From contig OX637343.1 of assembly GCA_951799405.1 (NCBI GenBank), forward strand, positions 3,906,001 through 3,970,000: a stretch of 64,000 nt of DNA, given 5' to 3'. Of this stretch, positions 1 to 9,582 are shown piece by piece. The stretch is from Agapetus fuscipes. Its lineage: Eukaryota; Arthropoda; Insecta; Trichoptera; Glossosomatidae. Numbering within the stretch: position 1 is the first letter of the stretch; the number at the start of each line of letters is the position of its first letter. Both the position numbers and the translations under genes were made by a program. Under the pieces are notes generated by a model, which was given only the letters and a program-made list of their open reading frames with translations, made no database searches and was not told the DNA's origin.

Positions 1-140
1 ACACGGGCAGCGAGTGCATGATAATGATTGCAGATTAAATACTGGCAATGTCCAAAATCAATAGCGAGACTCGGTCTTCAAGGTTGCATCACGTGGGCTG
101 ATACAAGCGATCCCACGGCAAAACGGTCACTGACAGTCTG

Positions 141-291
141 GGATGGGAGTCTCATCACCACGGTAATTCTTACCTACCGAATATCGGTTATATTTGTATG
201 AAAACAAATCAGCTGTTAACTTGTGGCCATCTTGGATTGATAGGTCTTCTTACAAATATTACCGATATTCGGTGATGAGACTTCCAGCCCT
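141..291. mobile_element. Palindromic MITE, family P, copy 1
   Basis: Near-palindromic element. Left end GGGAGTCTCATCACCACGG and right end GATGAGACTTCCAGCCCT are inverted, around a centre containing ATCTTGGATTGATAGGTC. Related copies lie at 26357-26460, 26828-26936, 27684-27732, 29716-29815 and inside 51214-51458. No coding capacity; a non-autonomous DNA transposon is inferred. Confidence 0.6.
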
Positions 292-330
292 GGCCATGGA
301 GAAATCGGTCTCTTCCGGAGACCGATTTCT

Positions 331-883
331 TTCGTGTGGACGAATTATTTGTCCACGCGAGTTTTCGGTCCAACTCGGCTGCAGATAACTTCTCCACAGA
401 AACGTCGGTTATGGACAATTCGGTCACGCGACAATTCGTCTTCACGACATTTTGGTCACACACAAGATATCGCCAACTTAAAGATAAAACTGAATAAGTG
501 CTGATTCAATGATTTGAGAAATTGTGAATAAAACTTTTATTGGGTGCAACTTTTCATAGTAAGTGAGCTTATTCAAAGGAAGTGCTCATGAAAAACTTGT
601 AACTTACAGGATGTTCATAATTTTGTAATGTTTTCTCTCCTACAAAATAGGAAGAAAGGTGCATTTATTCTAGTAATCTATGTAAGCTTCATATGCCACT
701 TATTCAGTTTTACCTTTAAGGTATATATGTGGTCCACAGTAGTGTGACCAAATTGTCCGTGACTGATGATCTGTGGCCGAGTTGTCTGTGACCGAAAAGT
801 CGTGTGGGCGAAGTGTCGCGGGGCCGATTTGTCAATGGACGAGCTGTCTGTGGGCGAGTTGTCTTTGACCGATTTGTCGTGAC
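331..883. repeat. Foldback element with 15-16 bp repeat arrays as arms
   Basis: The right arm (741-883) is a run of degenerate 15-16 bp units of the type GACCGATTTGTC, GGACGAGCTGTC, GGGCGAGTTGTC. The left arm (331-464) carries the same units inverted, for example GGACAATTCGGTCACGCGAC. The arms flank family-M element 476-722. The layout resembles Foldback-type elements with tandem-repeat arms. A short hairpin (302-328) lies just outside. Confidence 0.5.
476..722. mobile_element. Terminal-inverted-repeat MITE, family M, copy 1
   Basis: Ends ACTTAAAGATAAAACTGAAT and the inverted CTTATTCAGTTTTACCTTTA pair over about 25 bp; length 247 bp. Two further copies occur at 1932-2699 (interrupted) and 4500-4672 (truncated). 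No ORF of note. Confidence 0.6.
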
Positions 884-1322
884 GTATACAAGTTTCGCCC
901 CGCCATGTGAGCAACTTCTCACCGCCATATCTTCGTGGGGTACCTACCTACCCATTTTATGTTCACATAAAAACCACTTCACTAAAACGCATTGGTAATG
1001 CATTTAGGCCACACATTTATTTTCTAATTCATCAATAATATCGCGGTTCAGATAAATTAATTTTCGTTAATTGATCGAACAATCCATGAATAGTCTTGGT
1101 AGCAAGTACTCGTATTTATTGACATTTAAGATTCATATTTCAAAATTAATTGGGATTTCCCAGCTCTCGAGGGGGGTGGTTTTCATTTATTGTGAAGGCG
1201 AAATGAGTAGACCTTGCTGTTGTTTTTTGGTTTTAAAATGAAAAACAGAATGGAAAATTTGAAGTGACTGCCTACTTACGAAAAGGCGCTGTATAAATAA
1301 AGTTATTATACACATTATATTA
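884..1322. other. No feature recognised
   Basis: AT-rich unique-looking sequence with no convincing exon, RNA gene or repeat family member. Confidence 0.5.
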
Positions 1323-1571
1323 TTCCTTGACTTATAGGTCGGTATGAGGCTAACCACCCATACTGTAAAAAATGGTTCACTTTGCCAATGTCACCCCTGT
1401 TTCAGGGAAGGTCGGCAAGAGTTGCAGGGCTTATGTTCATTTGAGAGTGGGTTTGTATATTGCAGGTCCACATGCGGCATGTGTGAGCGCGAAATTATGC
1501 GTGTCTGTTTGTGGGAATGCATTTAATATGCACATAAAATGATACATATCTTTGCAACTTAGATTTAGATC
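1323..1571 (+). mobile_element. Rep-B retroposon copy, full length
   Basis: Starts TTCCTTGACTTATAGG, contains the hairpin-like CCCTGTTTCAGGGA, and ends CTTTGCAACTTAGATTTAGA. Subfamily B1 (body with GCATGTGTGAGCGCGAAATT). The body matches more than 35 other copies in the window. Confidence 0.8.
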
Positions 1572-1971
1572 CTTCATTGGAATCGTTTCATTTTCTTTGT
1601 TTTGTTCTTTCGACTTTTTTTTACAATGGACTGAATGATGACGAAGCACGTCTATTTTATCTCATCCATTCATTCTTCCCCTAATCCAGATCTCCGTATC
1701 AATCTTTTTTACTTTCCCCGGAGAATTGTAAAATGCCCAGACGCATATGTAAACGCGCGAGGAAGTGTAAAAAATGTACATTCCAGTGAATAATGGTGAG
1801 TGAGGCTCCATACATCACCATGTCAGCAGTTATTGCTCGTGTGTGGATCCTACATGTGTAAGGTGCTGGCGCTAGGGGAGATGAATGTGGCGATCATTAC
1901 GACATTCGTGGAAATCCTCAAAAAACATTTACTCGTACGTAAAACTGAATGGATGCTGATTCACCAATTTG

Positions 1972-2158
1972 TGGCTGGGATTTCTTAGAGTCATGCGTTA
2001 GCCTCTGATTTGAGGATTTTCTTTTCCTTTCTTGGGTTGAGTAACTTTGGCTGATTAACTTCAACGGGAAGGCCTTCCGCCGCCAAAACAACATTTCAAG
2101 TGAAGATCACGAGTCCGCATGAGTTGCATGAACTTGTTGGGTGGAGGTGGGTCGAGTG
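1972..2158. mobile_element. Unclassified retroposon-like element E3, copy A
   Basis: Shares the segment from CTTAGAGTCATGCGTTAGCC to GGGTGGAGGTGGGT with 20537-20946 and 52476-52730. It sits between perfect 11-bp repeats TCACCAATTTG (1961-1971 and 2159-2169). The three copies share the right end and differ at the left, suggesting left-side (5') truncation. Family unknown. Confidence 0.55.
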
Positions 2159-2256
2159 TCACCAATTTGAGAAATTGTGGATCATTTTAACATTTTACAT
2201 GTGTAACGTCTCATTGTAAGTGAAATAATTATAAGGCAGTGCTCATGAACAACTTT

Positions 2257-2572
2257 GACCGGTCCGCAGCTCAGTGGTTACACTGCGGACTCTGAATGGG
2301 AAGGTTTTGGGGTCGAATCTCGGCGGAGCACAAAAATATCCCATTTACTCGTATATCTTCACTTTGCTGGGTTGAAAAATTCATAAACCTTCACCAATGA
2401 CCGGTCACCAAAGGTCCATCCAGCCTTACAGCAACTGGGTCTTGCTTGAGTATTGGCGCTTTGTAGCGACGACTAAGCTCGTACACCTCTGCGGCACTAC
2501 AACAAGTCTCATAGACCCCTACAGTCTCTAGAATCTAGTGAGTCTCCCGCACAGGATTTCTGAAAAAAAAAC
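2257..2572 (+). mobile_element. SINE1b (tRNA-like head, Daphne-like LINE tail)
   Basis: The head GACCGGTCCGCAGCTCAGTG holds a box-A-like motif; box B is GGGTCGAATCTC. The common core runs to GACTAAGCTCGTAC. The tail from about 2485 (CCTCTGCGGCACTACAACAA to CTCCCGCACAGGATTTC plus A-run) matches the 3' end of the LINE at 8655-9003. That is the usual design of a SINE using a partner LINE's reverse transcriptase (RT). Confidence 0.8.
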
Positions 2573-2802
2573 TTCTAAACTACAGGATTTTCACACTTTT
2601 TGTAGTGTTTTCTCTCGTAGAAAATTGGAAAAACTGCATTTATCTGAGAAACCCATGTTAGCTTAGAATTTCACTTATTCAGTCTTACCTTAAAGGTATC
2701 GATTTCTAATAATTTGATCTTGAAATAATCAAGTAGTTAAGTATGTATAACGAGATGCTTTGGTCATTGCCTTCTCTAATGTACTTTTGTCTTTTTGTTC
2801 AG

Positions 2803-2850
2803 GTATGTTCGACATCAACATTCTGTGAAGCGCAAAATATACGTTGATAG
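2803..2850 (+). CDS. Candidate 48-bp internal exon, unknown protein
   Basis: A pyrimidine-rich acceptor (TTTTGTCTTTTTGTTCAG) precedes it and a donor GTGAGC follows it. Only one frame is open, reading YVRHQHSVKRKIYVD with two bases left over. Those would join in phase with the first base of the candidate exon at 37738. Not recognised as any family. Such a short open stretch could arise by chance; transcript evidence is lacking. Confidence 0.28.
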
Positions 2851-3037
2851 GTGAGCGAACTCAAAACAAATGTGTGAATTTATATGCTTGTTCAGGCCGA
2901 TTAACCTTGACGATATTAGGAACTCGGGGACTAACAGGAAAATATCGATGTTTGGTTTTTCCTTGTACCCACACCATTTTTGATACCAGAAGCTACAATG
3001 CCCGGTTTTGTGCACGCACTGGTTAGAAGCAAAATAC

Positions 3038-3140
3038 ATTTCACTGTAACTGTAACTCTGTCGCCATTCCGCTAGGGGTGGCCAGAGCCTCTGCAGAGCT
3101 GCCTCCATTTTTTCCTATCCTTACATTCCTCTTACAATTC
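3038..3140 (-). mobile_element. RTE-like LINE 3' end fragment
   Basis: Reads on - as the end of the RT ORF, stop, GCGGAATGGCGACAGAGTTA and a (CAGTTA)n tail. The same end is seen at 49000-49045, 8544-8654, 26491-26545, 47351-47500 and 50142-50520. Confidence 0.6.
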
Positions 3141-3344
3141 ATTCATTCATGAAAAAAAAATACCTTTGCCTTTGATAACTACGTTAAAAACTGTTCCATG
3201 GTAAAAAAGTGCTTCTTATTCGCCATAGAAAAGGAGATCTCGTGATACGATTATTTATTATTGACGAAACGTTGAGAATCCTATTCTGCTCTACAATACA
3301 GTTCATAAAATGAGATTTTTTTAAATTCTACACTATATGTCTAA

Positions 3345-3603
3345 TTCCTTGACTTATAGGTTGGTATGAGGCTGACCACCCATACTGTAAATAATGGTTC
3401 ACTTTGCCAATGTCACCCCTGTTTCAGTGAAGGTCGACAAGAGTTGCATGGCGGGCTTATGTTCATTTGAGATTGGGGTTTTATATTGTATGTCCACATG
3501 CGGCATGTGTAAGCGCAAAATTATGCGTGTCTGCTTGTGGGAATGCATTTAATATGAATCTCAAATGATACATATCTTTGCAACTTAGATTTAGATTTAG
3601 ATC
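3345..3603 (+). mobile_element. Rep-B retroposon copy, full length
   Basis: Starts TTCCTTGACTTATAGGTTGG and ends CAACTTAGATTTAGATTTAG. Subfamily B1. Confidence 0.8.
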
Positions 3604-4087
3604 GCAACTCGAATTAAAAAAAAACATTGACTTAGTTTAGTTGTAGGTTTCATATTATGTATTAATATCTAAAATAGGCTAAATTACTTCACCTTCCTGT
3701 TTTTCTTGTATTTTTTTTAAATTCACTTTTTCCCCCACTGTCAGCTCAACTTGATGTAATCACTCAATACTACGGCTTTACTTGGCATCCGTCGCTTAGA
3801 CTCGTTGCACAGCTTGTCGTAGGTCTTGCAGTGATTGCGGCGTCTTATTCCTAGACAGCGCTTAGTAACGGTTCGGCCTCTTGACAGGGGCATGTCTGTG
3901 AATAGCGGCCGGTGAGTTATTAATATTACCTAGGCTGGCGCAGACCTGCCTACATAAATTACCGCGGGAAAAACTGGCCAGCACTTGTAAAAGTTCCGCC
4001 ATTCACGGCGCGAGCAATTAGGAAAGTATGCATTTTCACTCACCGTCCAGCCCTGTTTACTTGTAGTACCTACTACAAGTGATAATT
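3604..4087. other. No feature recognised
   Basis: Moderate-GC unique-looking sequence. A donor-like CTCAC on - near 4044 has no matching acceptor or open exon. Confidence 0.5.
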
Positions 4088-4388
4088 TTAATAATAATAT
4101 TAGGATGATTTATTTGGTGAGCGCTGTTCTTGTGCGTATCACACCTCAAGAGTTTGGTCGTCGCTGTAGAAAGCGCCAATTCTCAAGCAAGACCCAGTTG
4201 TTGTAAGGTTGGATGGACCTTTCAGTGACCGGTCTTTGGTAAAGGTTTATGAATTTTTCAACCCAGCGAAGAGCAAGCACATTTGGAAATATAAATGGTA
4301 TATTTTAAGTGCTCCGCCGGGATACGAAACTACAACCTTCCATTCACGAGTACGAAGTGTTGCCAGTGGACTGCGGACCGGTCCAAGA
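4088..4388 (-). mobile_element. SINE1a (tRNA-like head, CR1-like LINE tail)
   Basis: On - it runs from GGACCGGTCCGCAGTCCACT, through a damaged box B (GTTTCGTATCCC), the shared core and AGCGCTCACCAAATAAATCA, to an (ATT)n end. The tail matches the LINE end at 4880-4977. Confidence 0.8.
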
Positions 4389-4499
4389 TGTTGAGACAAA
4401 TCTGATATTTTATTAATTAAATTTTGTATTTGTCATAACAGGACAGTGACGTAACTACATGCATGAGACAAACTAAACCGCAAATCAGTAAATCGCCAC

Positions 4500-4672
4500 T
4501 CTGAATAAGTGCTGATTTACTGATTTGAGAAATCGTGGATTAAACCTTTTATTGGGTATAACTTATCATGTAGTAAGTGAACTAATTGTACGGCAGTGAT
4601 CATGAGAATGTTCTAAACTACAGGATTGTCACACTTTTTTATCGTGGAAAGTAGAGAAAAGGTGCATTTATC
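4500..4672. mobile_element. Family-M MITE, truncated copy
   Basis: TCTGAATAAGTGCTGATTTA through AAAGGTGCATTTATCTAC aligns with 490-670. The right inverted terminus is missing where the CR1-like LINE begins. Confidence 0.5.
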
Positions 4673-4710
4673 TACCGGTTACTCGGAGTATAAATGAAGT
4701 AGTCAATTTG

Positions 4711-4977
4711 GTTCAGCCACGCCGTCAGATTCGTACAAATTTCGGAGACCGCGCTTTCCATGTTGCGGGTCCGGTGGAGTGGAACAGACTGCCACCCGGA
4801 GTGAAGAACTCCAAATCTATGGATGTATTTCGCGGAGCACTCAAGACACACCTTTTTAGAAAGTCTTATCCATGATCGGAGAGGGCCCTTGAGGTGTGAC
4901 ACACACAAAAACGGCGGTCTCTTATCATTTGTAATTTAAAATAAATTAGCCTGATATTATTATTATTATTATAAAGG
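4711..4977 (+). pseudogene. CR1/L2-like LINE: RT C-terminus and 3' tail
   Basis: An open segment 4711-4875 (55 codons with stop) contains FGDRAFHVAGPVEWNRLP and FRGALKTHLFRKS. These are the conserved C-terminal motifs of CR1/L2-group reverse transcriptases (GdRaF, aaP..WN.LP, FK..LKTHLF). The 3' UTR (AGGGCCCTTGAGGTGTGACA to an (ATT)n tail) is shared with SINE1a, marking this LINE group as its likely partner. 5'-truncated and non-functional. Confidence 0.75.
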
Positions 4978-4996
4978 CTTTAAATTAGTCAAATAA

Positions 4997-5286
4997 GGGG
5001 CTGTCCATATATTACGTCATTCGCATTAAGGGGGGGGAGTCTGGTCTGCGGATGATGGCAAATGCTGTACGATTACCAAAAGTGACATCGTTCTTGTAAA
5101 TACCAATTTCTACAAAATATACAAAATATTATGTAAGTAATGTAACATTATTAATTATTAAGCTCATCCATTATTACAGCAAGAGGGGGGGGGGGGGGGG
5201 GTCATTAGATAATGACTACAGGATGATTGTAAGGGGGGGGGGGTCGAAAATCGGCCAAAATCGATTAGTAATTTATGGACGGCCCC
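4997..5286. mobile_element. MITE with GGGGCYGTCCATA termini, family G, long copy
   Basis: Left GGGGCTGTCCATATATTACG and right inverted ATTTATGGACGGCCCC, flanked by TAA and TGA. Contains three poly-G tracts (near 5031, 5184 and 5235). A shorter relative with perfect TAT TSD lies at 22590-22737. Confidence 0.65.
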
Positions 5287-6013
5287 TGAAGAGATTTTTA
5301 AGTGTCATTTCTTAAGATTTAAAAATCTAGCCATAGAGTTCCTCCCAGCTTTTAGGGTGCACTGTAATTATGGTAACCTGTTGTGCACAATAAAAGAGAA
5401 AAAAAAACAGTTATCTACACGAGACGGTGTTATTTTTTAAATTTTACTTTTCATTAAATAAGTGTAAAATGGCCTCGCCGGCCATTACAGCTTTGTCGTA
5501 TTTTTCTAAACACGTGAGATTATTGTCGGATAGCGTTTGAGAATGTCTGTCTCGTGGGTGAAGTGTGTCATGTGCTGGCTCGCTCGCACACTCCATACCG
5601 CGCACACACAAGTCAGAAAGAGACAGAGCGCCCAGACGCGCGTGTGGGATGACCATTTTATGTTTCATTGTCAATGTCAACGGATTTTATAAATAAATAA
5701 ATACATATTATACATTGTAATAAATACATGAAGATGCAGTCGATAATTATTATTAAAATGACGAATAAACAATGTGAGGTCATTCAACTGGGGAAACGTT
5801 ATTATAGTAAAAAACACGCAATATTGACTTTCGTTTTTTTTCCGCACTCGCAGAGAGTGTGGGATTCGCTTTTCATCTTTTACATGAATCAATGCTTTTT
5901 TATAGAGATATTCATATTACTTGGTTCATACGTTTACTGGAAGTATAAAGCTTTACGTTTTCATTCAAACATAACGTTTACCAATAATGGATGGAAACTG
6001 AAACGTTTATTAG
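5287..6013. other. No feature recognised
   Basis: No repeat family match inside the window. ORFs of 70-99 codons on both strands are AT-rich and lack domain motifs. The (AAAT)n stretch near 5690 is the only simple repeat. Confidence 0.45.
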
Positions 6014-7255
6014 AGGAACCAACTTGATTCTGTACAAAGGAGGGCAGTGAGGTTGATCAATGATCCTTCTCTGACATCCGATCTGCAGCCGCTCCGGCAC
6101 AGAAGAAAAGTTGGAATGCTCAGTCTTTTTTATAGATCTGTGCCTCCTGTGAAAAGTGATACAACTCGAGTTATACCCTTTTTGAGATTTTTACATAGAA
6201 ATAATCAGAAAAAAATTAGCGATTTTTTGGTCTTACTCACATTCTTCTATCTGCTATAGTTTAGGAAATATAACTGGCAGGATTTAGGCAAAAAAACGTG
6301 AAAAGTGATATAAGTCAAGTTGTATCCCTTTTAGTGATTGATTCACACATTGTTTTTTACAAATCTATCGTGAATACTGATACATCTCGACTTATATCAC
6401 TTTACACCAATTTTTGACTGGAATTTTAGCCAAGTTATACGATTCAGGTAAATTATGAAAATACTACTATTTTAAGTACAACAATTGTGTCTTTGGGGTA
6501 GTATTTTTATAATTAGTTTGAGCAACATTCTGCCTGGACCATTATCTTATGAGTTATTAAATTTAAAAAATATTTAACTTTTTGTGTATCACTTTACTAG
6601 CAATATAATTTAACTCGACTTGTATCATGTATCACGTAATAAATGATACAAGTACAGGCAAAAAAAAGGTACAACTGACAGAGTTTAATAAATTATTTGT
6701 AAACTATAATAGTAACCATAAAAATTAGAATGCACAGTGAAAGTGAATGTTTTTATCTACAAAATAAGGTACTTATGTGTAACCTAGCCCACTTAGTTCA
6801 TGAATTAGAATTTTTTAAATCTTGTTTTTGCTCTCCTGTAAAATGATGATTTTTGAGTTGTATCACTTTTCACAGGAGGCACAGAGATATTACCACGGAG
6901 CTTGTTCTAATGAGCTCCATTCATTAATCCCTCCCCCTCGCATTTCAGAAAGGGAAACTCGTAGTACGACTCTCATTCATCCCTTTGCAGTCGATCTCAA
7001 AACTATGAGAACTTGGCGTTTTCATGACTCATTCCTTTGCCAAACTGCCCGTTTATGGAATGGTCTACCAGTATCTGTGTTCCCTTCCCAATTTAATCCG
7101 GTTTTATTCAAAACCAACATCAATCACCACTTCCTTGCAGCGCCTCACGACAGAACCAAGAACTCAAGCAACACCTCTGCGGTACCCTTCCAGGGTGACA
7201 TAGACCCCCAAGACTCTCAAGAATTGGGGAGCCTCCCGCACAGGATTCCTTAAAA
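6014..7255 (+). pseudogene. Jockey/Daphne-like LINE RT C-terminus, split by a transposon
   Basis: The part at 6014-6137 reads LDSVQRRAVRLIND ... LRHRRKVGMLSLFYR. The part from 6885 resumes exactly at the next residues (YYHGACSNELHSLIPPPR), then FHDSFLCQTARLWNGLP and FPSQFNPVLFKTNINHHFL. This is the usual C-terminal order of this RT group. The 3' UTR ends CTCCCGCACAGGATTCCTT plus A-run at about 7255. The 747-bp insertion inactivated it; the N-terminal RT and endonuclease are absent. Confidence 0.8.
6138..6884. mobile_element. Non-autonomous DNA transposon with AGAT TSD
   Basis: Perfect 30-bp terminal inverted repeats begin CTGTGCCTCCTGTGAAAAGT. AGAT is duplicated at 6134-6137 and 6885-6888, and removing the element restores the LINE frame. 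The motif GTGATACAACTCGAG and variants recur internally in both orientations (near 6157, 6305, 6380, 6610, 6855), like subterminal binding sites. No transposase. The superfamily is not assignable from a 4-bp TSD alone. Confidence 0.85.
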
Positions 7256-7335
7256 AAAAAAAAATGTTTCATTCATTCTTTAAAGTTTATTATTATGTTA
7301 AATATTTTCAAATACTGAACTGTACCGTTATCGTA

Positions 7336-7503
7336 TCCTGCCGCTTTTCCACTTGGGATGGCCGGTACCTCCGCAGATGCGTCGCCACTTTTTTCTGTCC
7401 TTGCATATCTCTTTCATCACTTTCCTCATACATACTCTTCTCTTTTTCTCACTCTGCAGGTTCCATTCTTTCGCAATCTCACATATTTGGTCTAGAATAT
7501 CTA
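7336..7503 (-). pseudogene. RTE-like LINE RT C-terminal fragment
   Basis: Read on -, it aligns with the C-terminus seen at 56850-57067: DQI-like region, AKEWNLQSE-like, MKK, then KKW.R.CGG.GH, followed by the 3' end. The AGAGTATGTATGA and CTGCAGAGTGAG stretches match. Frame is damaged. Confidence 0.55.
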
Positions 7504-7749
7504 TAATCTATAATCTAAGTTGCAAGGATATATCCATTCAAAGCTCTCAGATGTTTGCTCACAAACAAACACGTGTAGTTCGCGCTTACAAATGCTGATT
7601 GTGTACTTACAAATAAAATCCAATCCTCAAATGAACGTAAGCCCTGCAACTCTTGCCGACATTCCCTGAAACAGGGGTGACATTGGAAAAGTGAACCATT
7701 TTTTACAGTATGGGTGGTCAACCTCATAAAAACCTATAAGTCAAGGAAT
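7497..7749 (-). mobile_element. Rep-B retroposon copy, full length
   Basis: Tail TCTATAATCTATAATCTAAG at the left, head CCTATAAGTCAAGGAA at the right. Subfamily B2 (body with AAACACGTGTAGTTCGCGCT). Confidence 0.8.
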
Positions 7750-7830
7750 AGCTTTATTTAAAAAAAAATACAGTGAATATAAAAGATGGAAATCTATAGA
7801 AATGTGATGGATACGAAGGATTTTACTGCC

Positions 7831-8000
7831 GGTCGATAGTTCAGTTGGAAGAGTGTATGCTTTCCGTGCCAAGAGTTCGGGTTCGAATCCCACCGTGGGT
7901 GTCACTGAAACGGGAAATCATTTCTGACACCCGCTGTGGGATTCGAACCCGAGCTCTCAGCATGGAATGCAAGCACTCTACCGCTGAGCTGTCTTATTCA
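7831..8000. mobile_element. Two SINE2 heads in inverted orientation
   Basis: A + head GGTCGATAGTTCAGTTGGAA with box B GGGTTCGAATCCC runs into an inverted head (TGGGATTCGAACCCGAGCTC, about 7904-8000). The centre is TGAAACGGGAAATCATTTCT. The tRNA-like parts do not close a proper acceptor stem, so these are SINE heads, not tRNA genes. Confidence 0.6.
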
Positions 8001-8387
8001 GGTCTTAGATGTGTGAGCAGCTCCTTACAAGATCACATAATTTCTTAGTTAGCCGGGTGTTGTAAGGATGACCATTCGCCAGTAAAATGAAAAAGGCGAT
8101 TTGTTGGAATACTTCCGCTTAGAGCGGTCATAATCTGCATACTATGGCTGCCAAGTCGTACGTTTTACGGCTTGTAAATGTAAATGGGAATATTATGCAG
8201 GTACACGGCAGGTATTATTATGCACTTCCCCAGACAAAGAACCCGCGAACCACTCGGTGTGGCCAACATCTAAACCAGGCGTGGTCAATTGTTGTGGCTA
8301 TAGGACCTGTAGTGAGTCAAATAAAGCTACATTCTGAAATGTATCAACATTTAAAATTCATTTGAAATGCGGGCTCACCAAAAGATT

Positions 8388-8523
8388 CGTGCAAGTTCGC
8401 GCTGCCAAATGCTGCATGTGCACCTACTAACAAATTAAAATCCAAACCTCAAATGAATATAAACCCCAACCTTTGCGCGATCTTCCCGGATGACTTTGGC
8501 AAAGTGAAACATTTTTAAAGACA
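8388..8523 (-). mobile_element. Rep-B fragment
   Basis: GTTCGCGCTGCCAAATGCTG, AAATCCAAACCTCAAATGAA and TTTGGCAAAGTGAAACATTT match the Rep-B body; both ends missing and diverged. Confidence 0.55.
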
Positions 8524-8543
8524 GGCGATCGAGGGGAATTTAC

Positions 8544-8654
8544 AGTAACTGTAACTATAACCATGTCGCCATTCCGCTACGGGTGGCCAGAGCCTCTTAA
8601 GATTTGCCTACATTTATTTCCTATCCTTGCAAACCTCTTTCAATTCATTCAACG
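8544..8654 (-). mobile_element. RTE-like LINE 3' end fragment
   Basis: (CAGTTA)n tail and ATGTCGCCATTCCGCTACGG, then the RT C-terminal coding end, as at 3038-3140. It abuts the next LINE directly. Confidence 0.55.
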
Positions 8655-9003
8655 GCTCACATTCAACCATTTGCAGTCGATATCAAAACTATGAGAACTT
8701 GGTGTTTTCACGACTCATTCCTTTGCCAAACTGCCCGCTTATGGAATGAGCTACCGGAATCTGTGTTTCCATCCCAATTTAACCTTGCCCTTTTCAAATC
8801 CAATATCAATCGACATTTCCTCTCAGTGTCTCAAAACAAAGCAACGCCACACACACCACAGTACTGCGCAGCTAACGGCCCTAAAACCGGACATGGACAA
8901 CTGCCACATCACCAACACCTCTGCGGCACTATAACAAGTGTCATAGACCCGTAGAGTCTCTCGAATCTAGGGAGTCTCCCGCATAGGCTTTCTTAATATT
9001 TTT
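8655..9003 (+). pseudogene. Jockey/Daphne-like LINE RT C-terminus and 3' UTR
   Basis: The open frame to stop 8952-8954 reads IQPFAVDIKTMRTWCFHDSF then LCQTARLWNELPESVFPSQF and FKSNINRHFL. It is colinear with 6960-7140. The 3' UTR CCTCTGCGGCACTATAACAA to CTCCCGCATAGGCTTTCTT is the tail also carried by SINE1b copies. 5'-truncated. Confidence 0.78.
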
Positions 9004-9064
9004 TTTAATAATTATCACCTTTTTCGTACGTTTCCTTCTTTTTTTCCAACCATGTTTTATCCTT

Positions 9065-9318
9065 GGGCCGTTTGTCCACCGCACGCCGTCACCGTCACGT
9101 CACCGTCACGTCACCGAGAACGAGATTATTTCGGGCCGAGTTTAATTGATGTGACGGCGATCGTTTGTCCACCGCGACCGATTTCGCTGGTTATAGGTTA
9201 TGTATTGTATTGCCTATAACCAGGCAATACCTAAATACATTACATGTACCGCTACTTCGGCGCCGTCATCTCGTTCCCGGTGACGTGACCGTGACGGCGT
9301 GCGGTGGACAAACGGCCT
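9065..9318. mobile_element. MITE family H, copy 1
   Basis: Termini GGCCGTTTGTCCACCGCACG and inverted CGTGCGGTGGACAAACGGCC, with long (about 45 bp) GTCACGTCACCG-rich inverted repeats. Lies in tandem with copy 2, separated by 18 bp. Termini of this kind fit PIF/Harbinger-like elements, but the TSD is not resolved. Confidence 0.7.
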
Positions 9319-9336
9319 TAGGTGCTTCAAGTACCT

Positions 9337-9582
9337 AAGGCCGTTTGTCCACCGCACGCCGTCACCGTCACGTCACCGAGAACGAGATTATTTCGGGCCG
9401 AGTTTTATTGATGTGACGGCGATCTTTTGTCCACCGCGACCGATTTCGCTGGTTATAGGTTATGTATTGTATTGCCTATAACCAGGCAATAAAATAAATA
9501 CATTACATGTACCCCTTCTTCGGCGCCGTCATCTCGTTCCCGGTGACGTGACGGTGACGGCGTGCGGTGGACAAACGGCCTT
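9337..9582. mobile_element. MITE family H, copy 2
   Basis: Direct tandem duplicate of 9065-9318, only slightly diverged, with the same inverted termini. The interior in both contains the smaller palindrome GGTTATAGG...CCTATAACC. Confidence 0.7.

Larger units (their letters stand above)
1932..2699. mobile_element. Family-M MITE, copy 2, split by two insertions
   Basis: Left end CGTACGTAAAACTGAATGGA and right end CACTTATTCAGTCTTACCTT match copy 1. The body is interrupted by an unclassified element (1972-2158), flanked by an 11-bp TSD TCACCAATTTG, and by a SINE1 copy (2257-2572), flanked by about 5 bp AACTT. The pieces 1932-1971, 2159-2256 and 2573-2699 line up with copy 1. Confidence 0.65.

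Noticed and set aside
1741..1796. Segment between ATGCCCAG and GTGAGTG as an exon
   Set aside because: All three frames contain a stop before the donor.
5180..5245. Poly-G runs as G-quadruplex or regulatory sites
   Set aside because: They lie inside a MITE and are simple homopolymers; no independent support.
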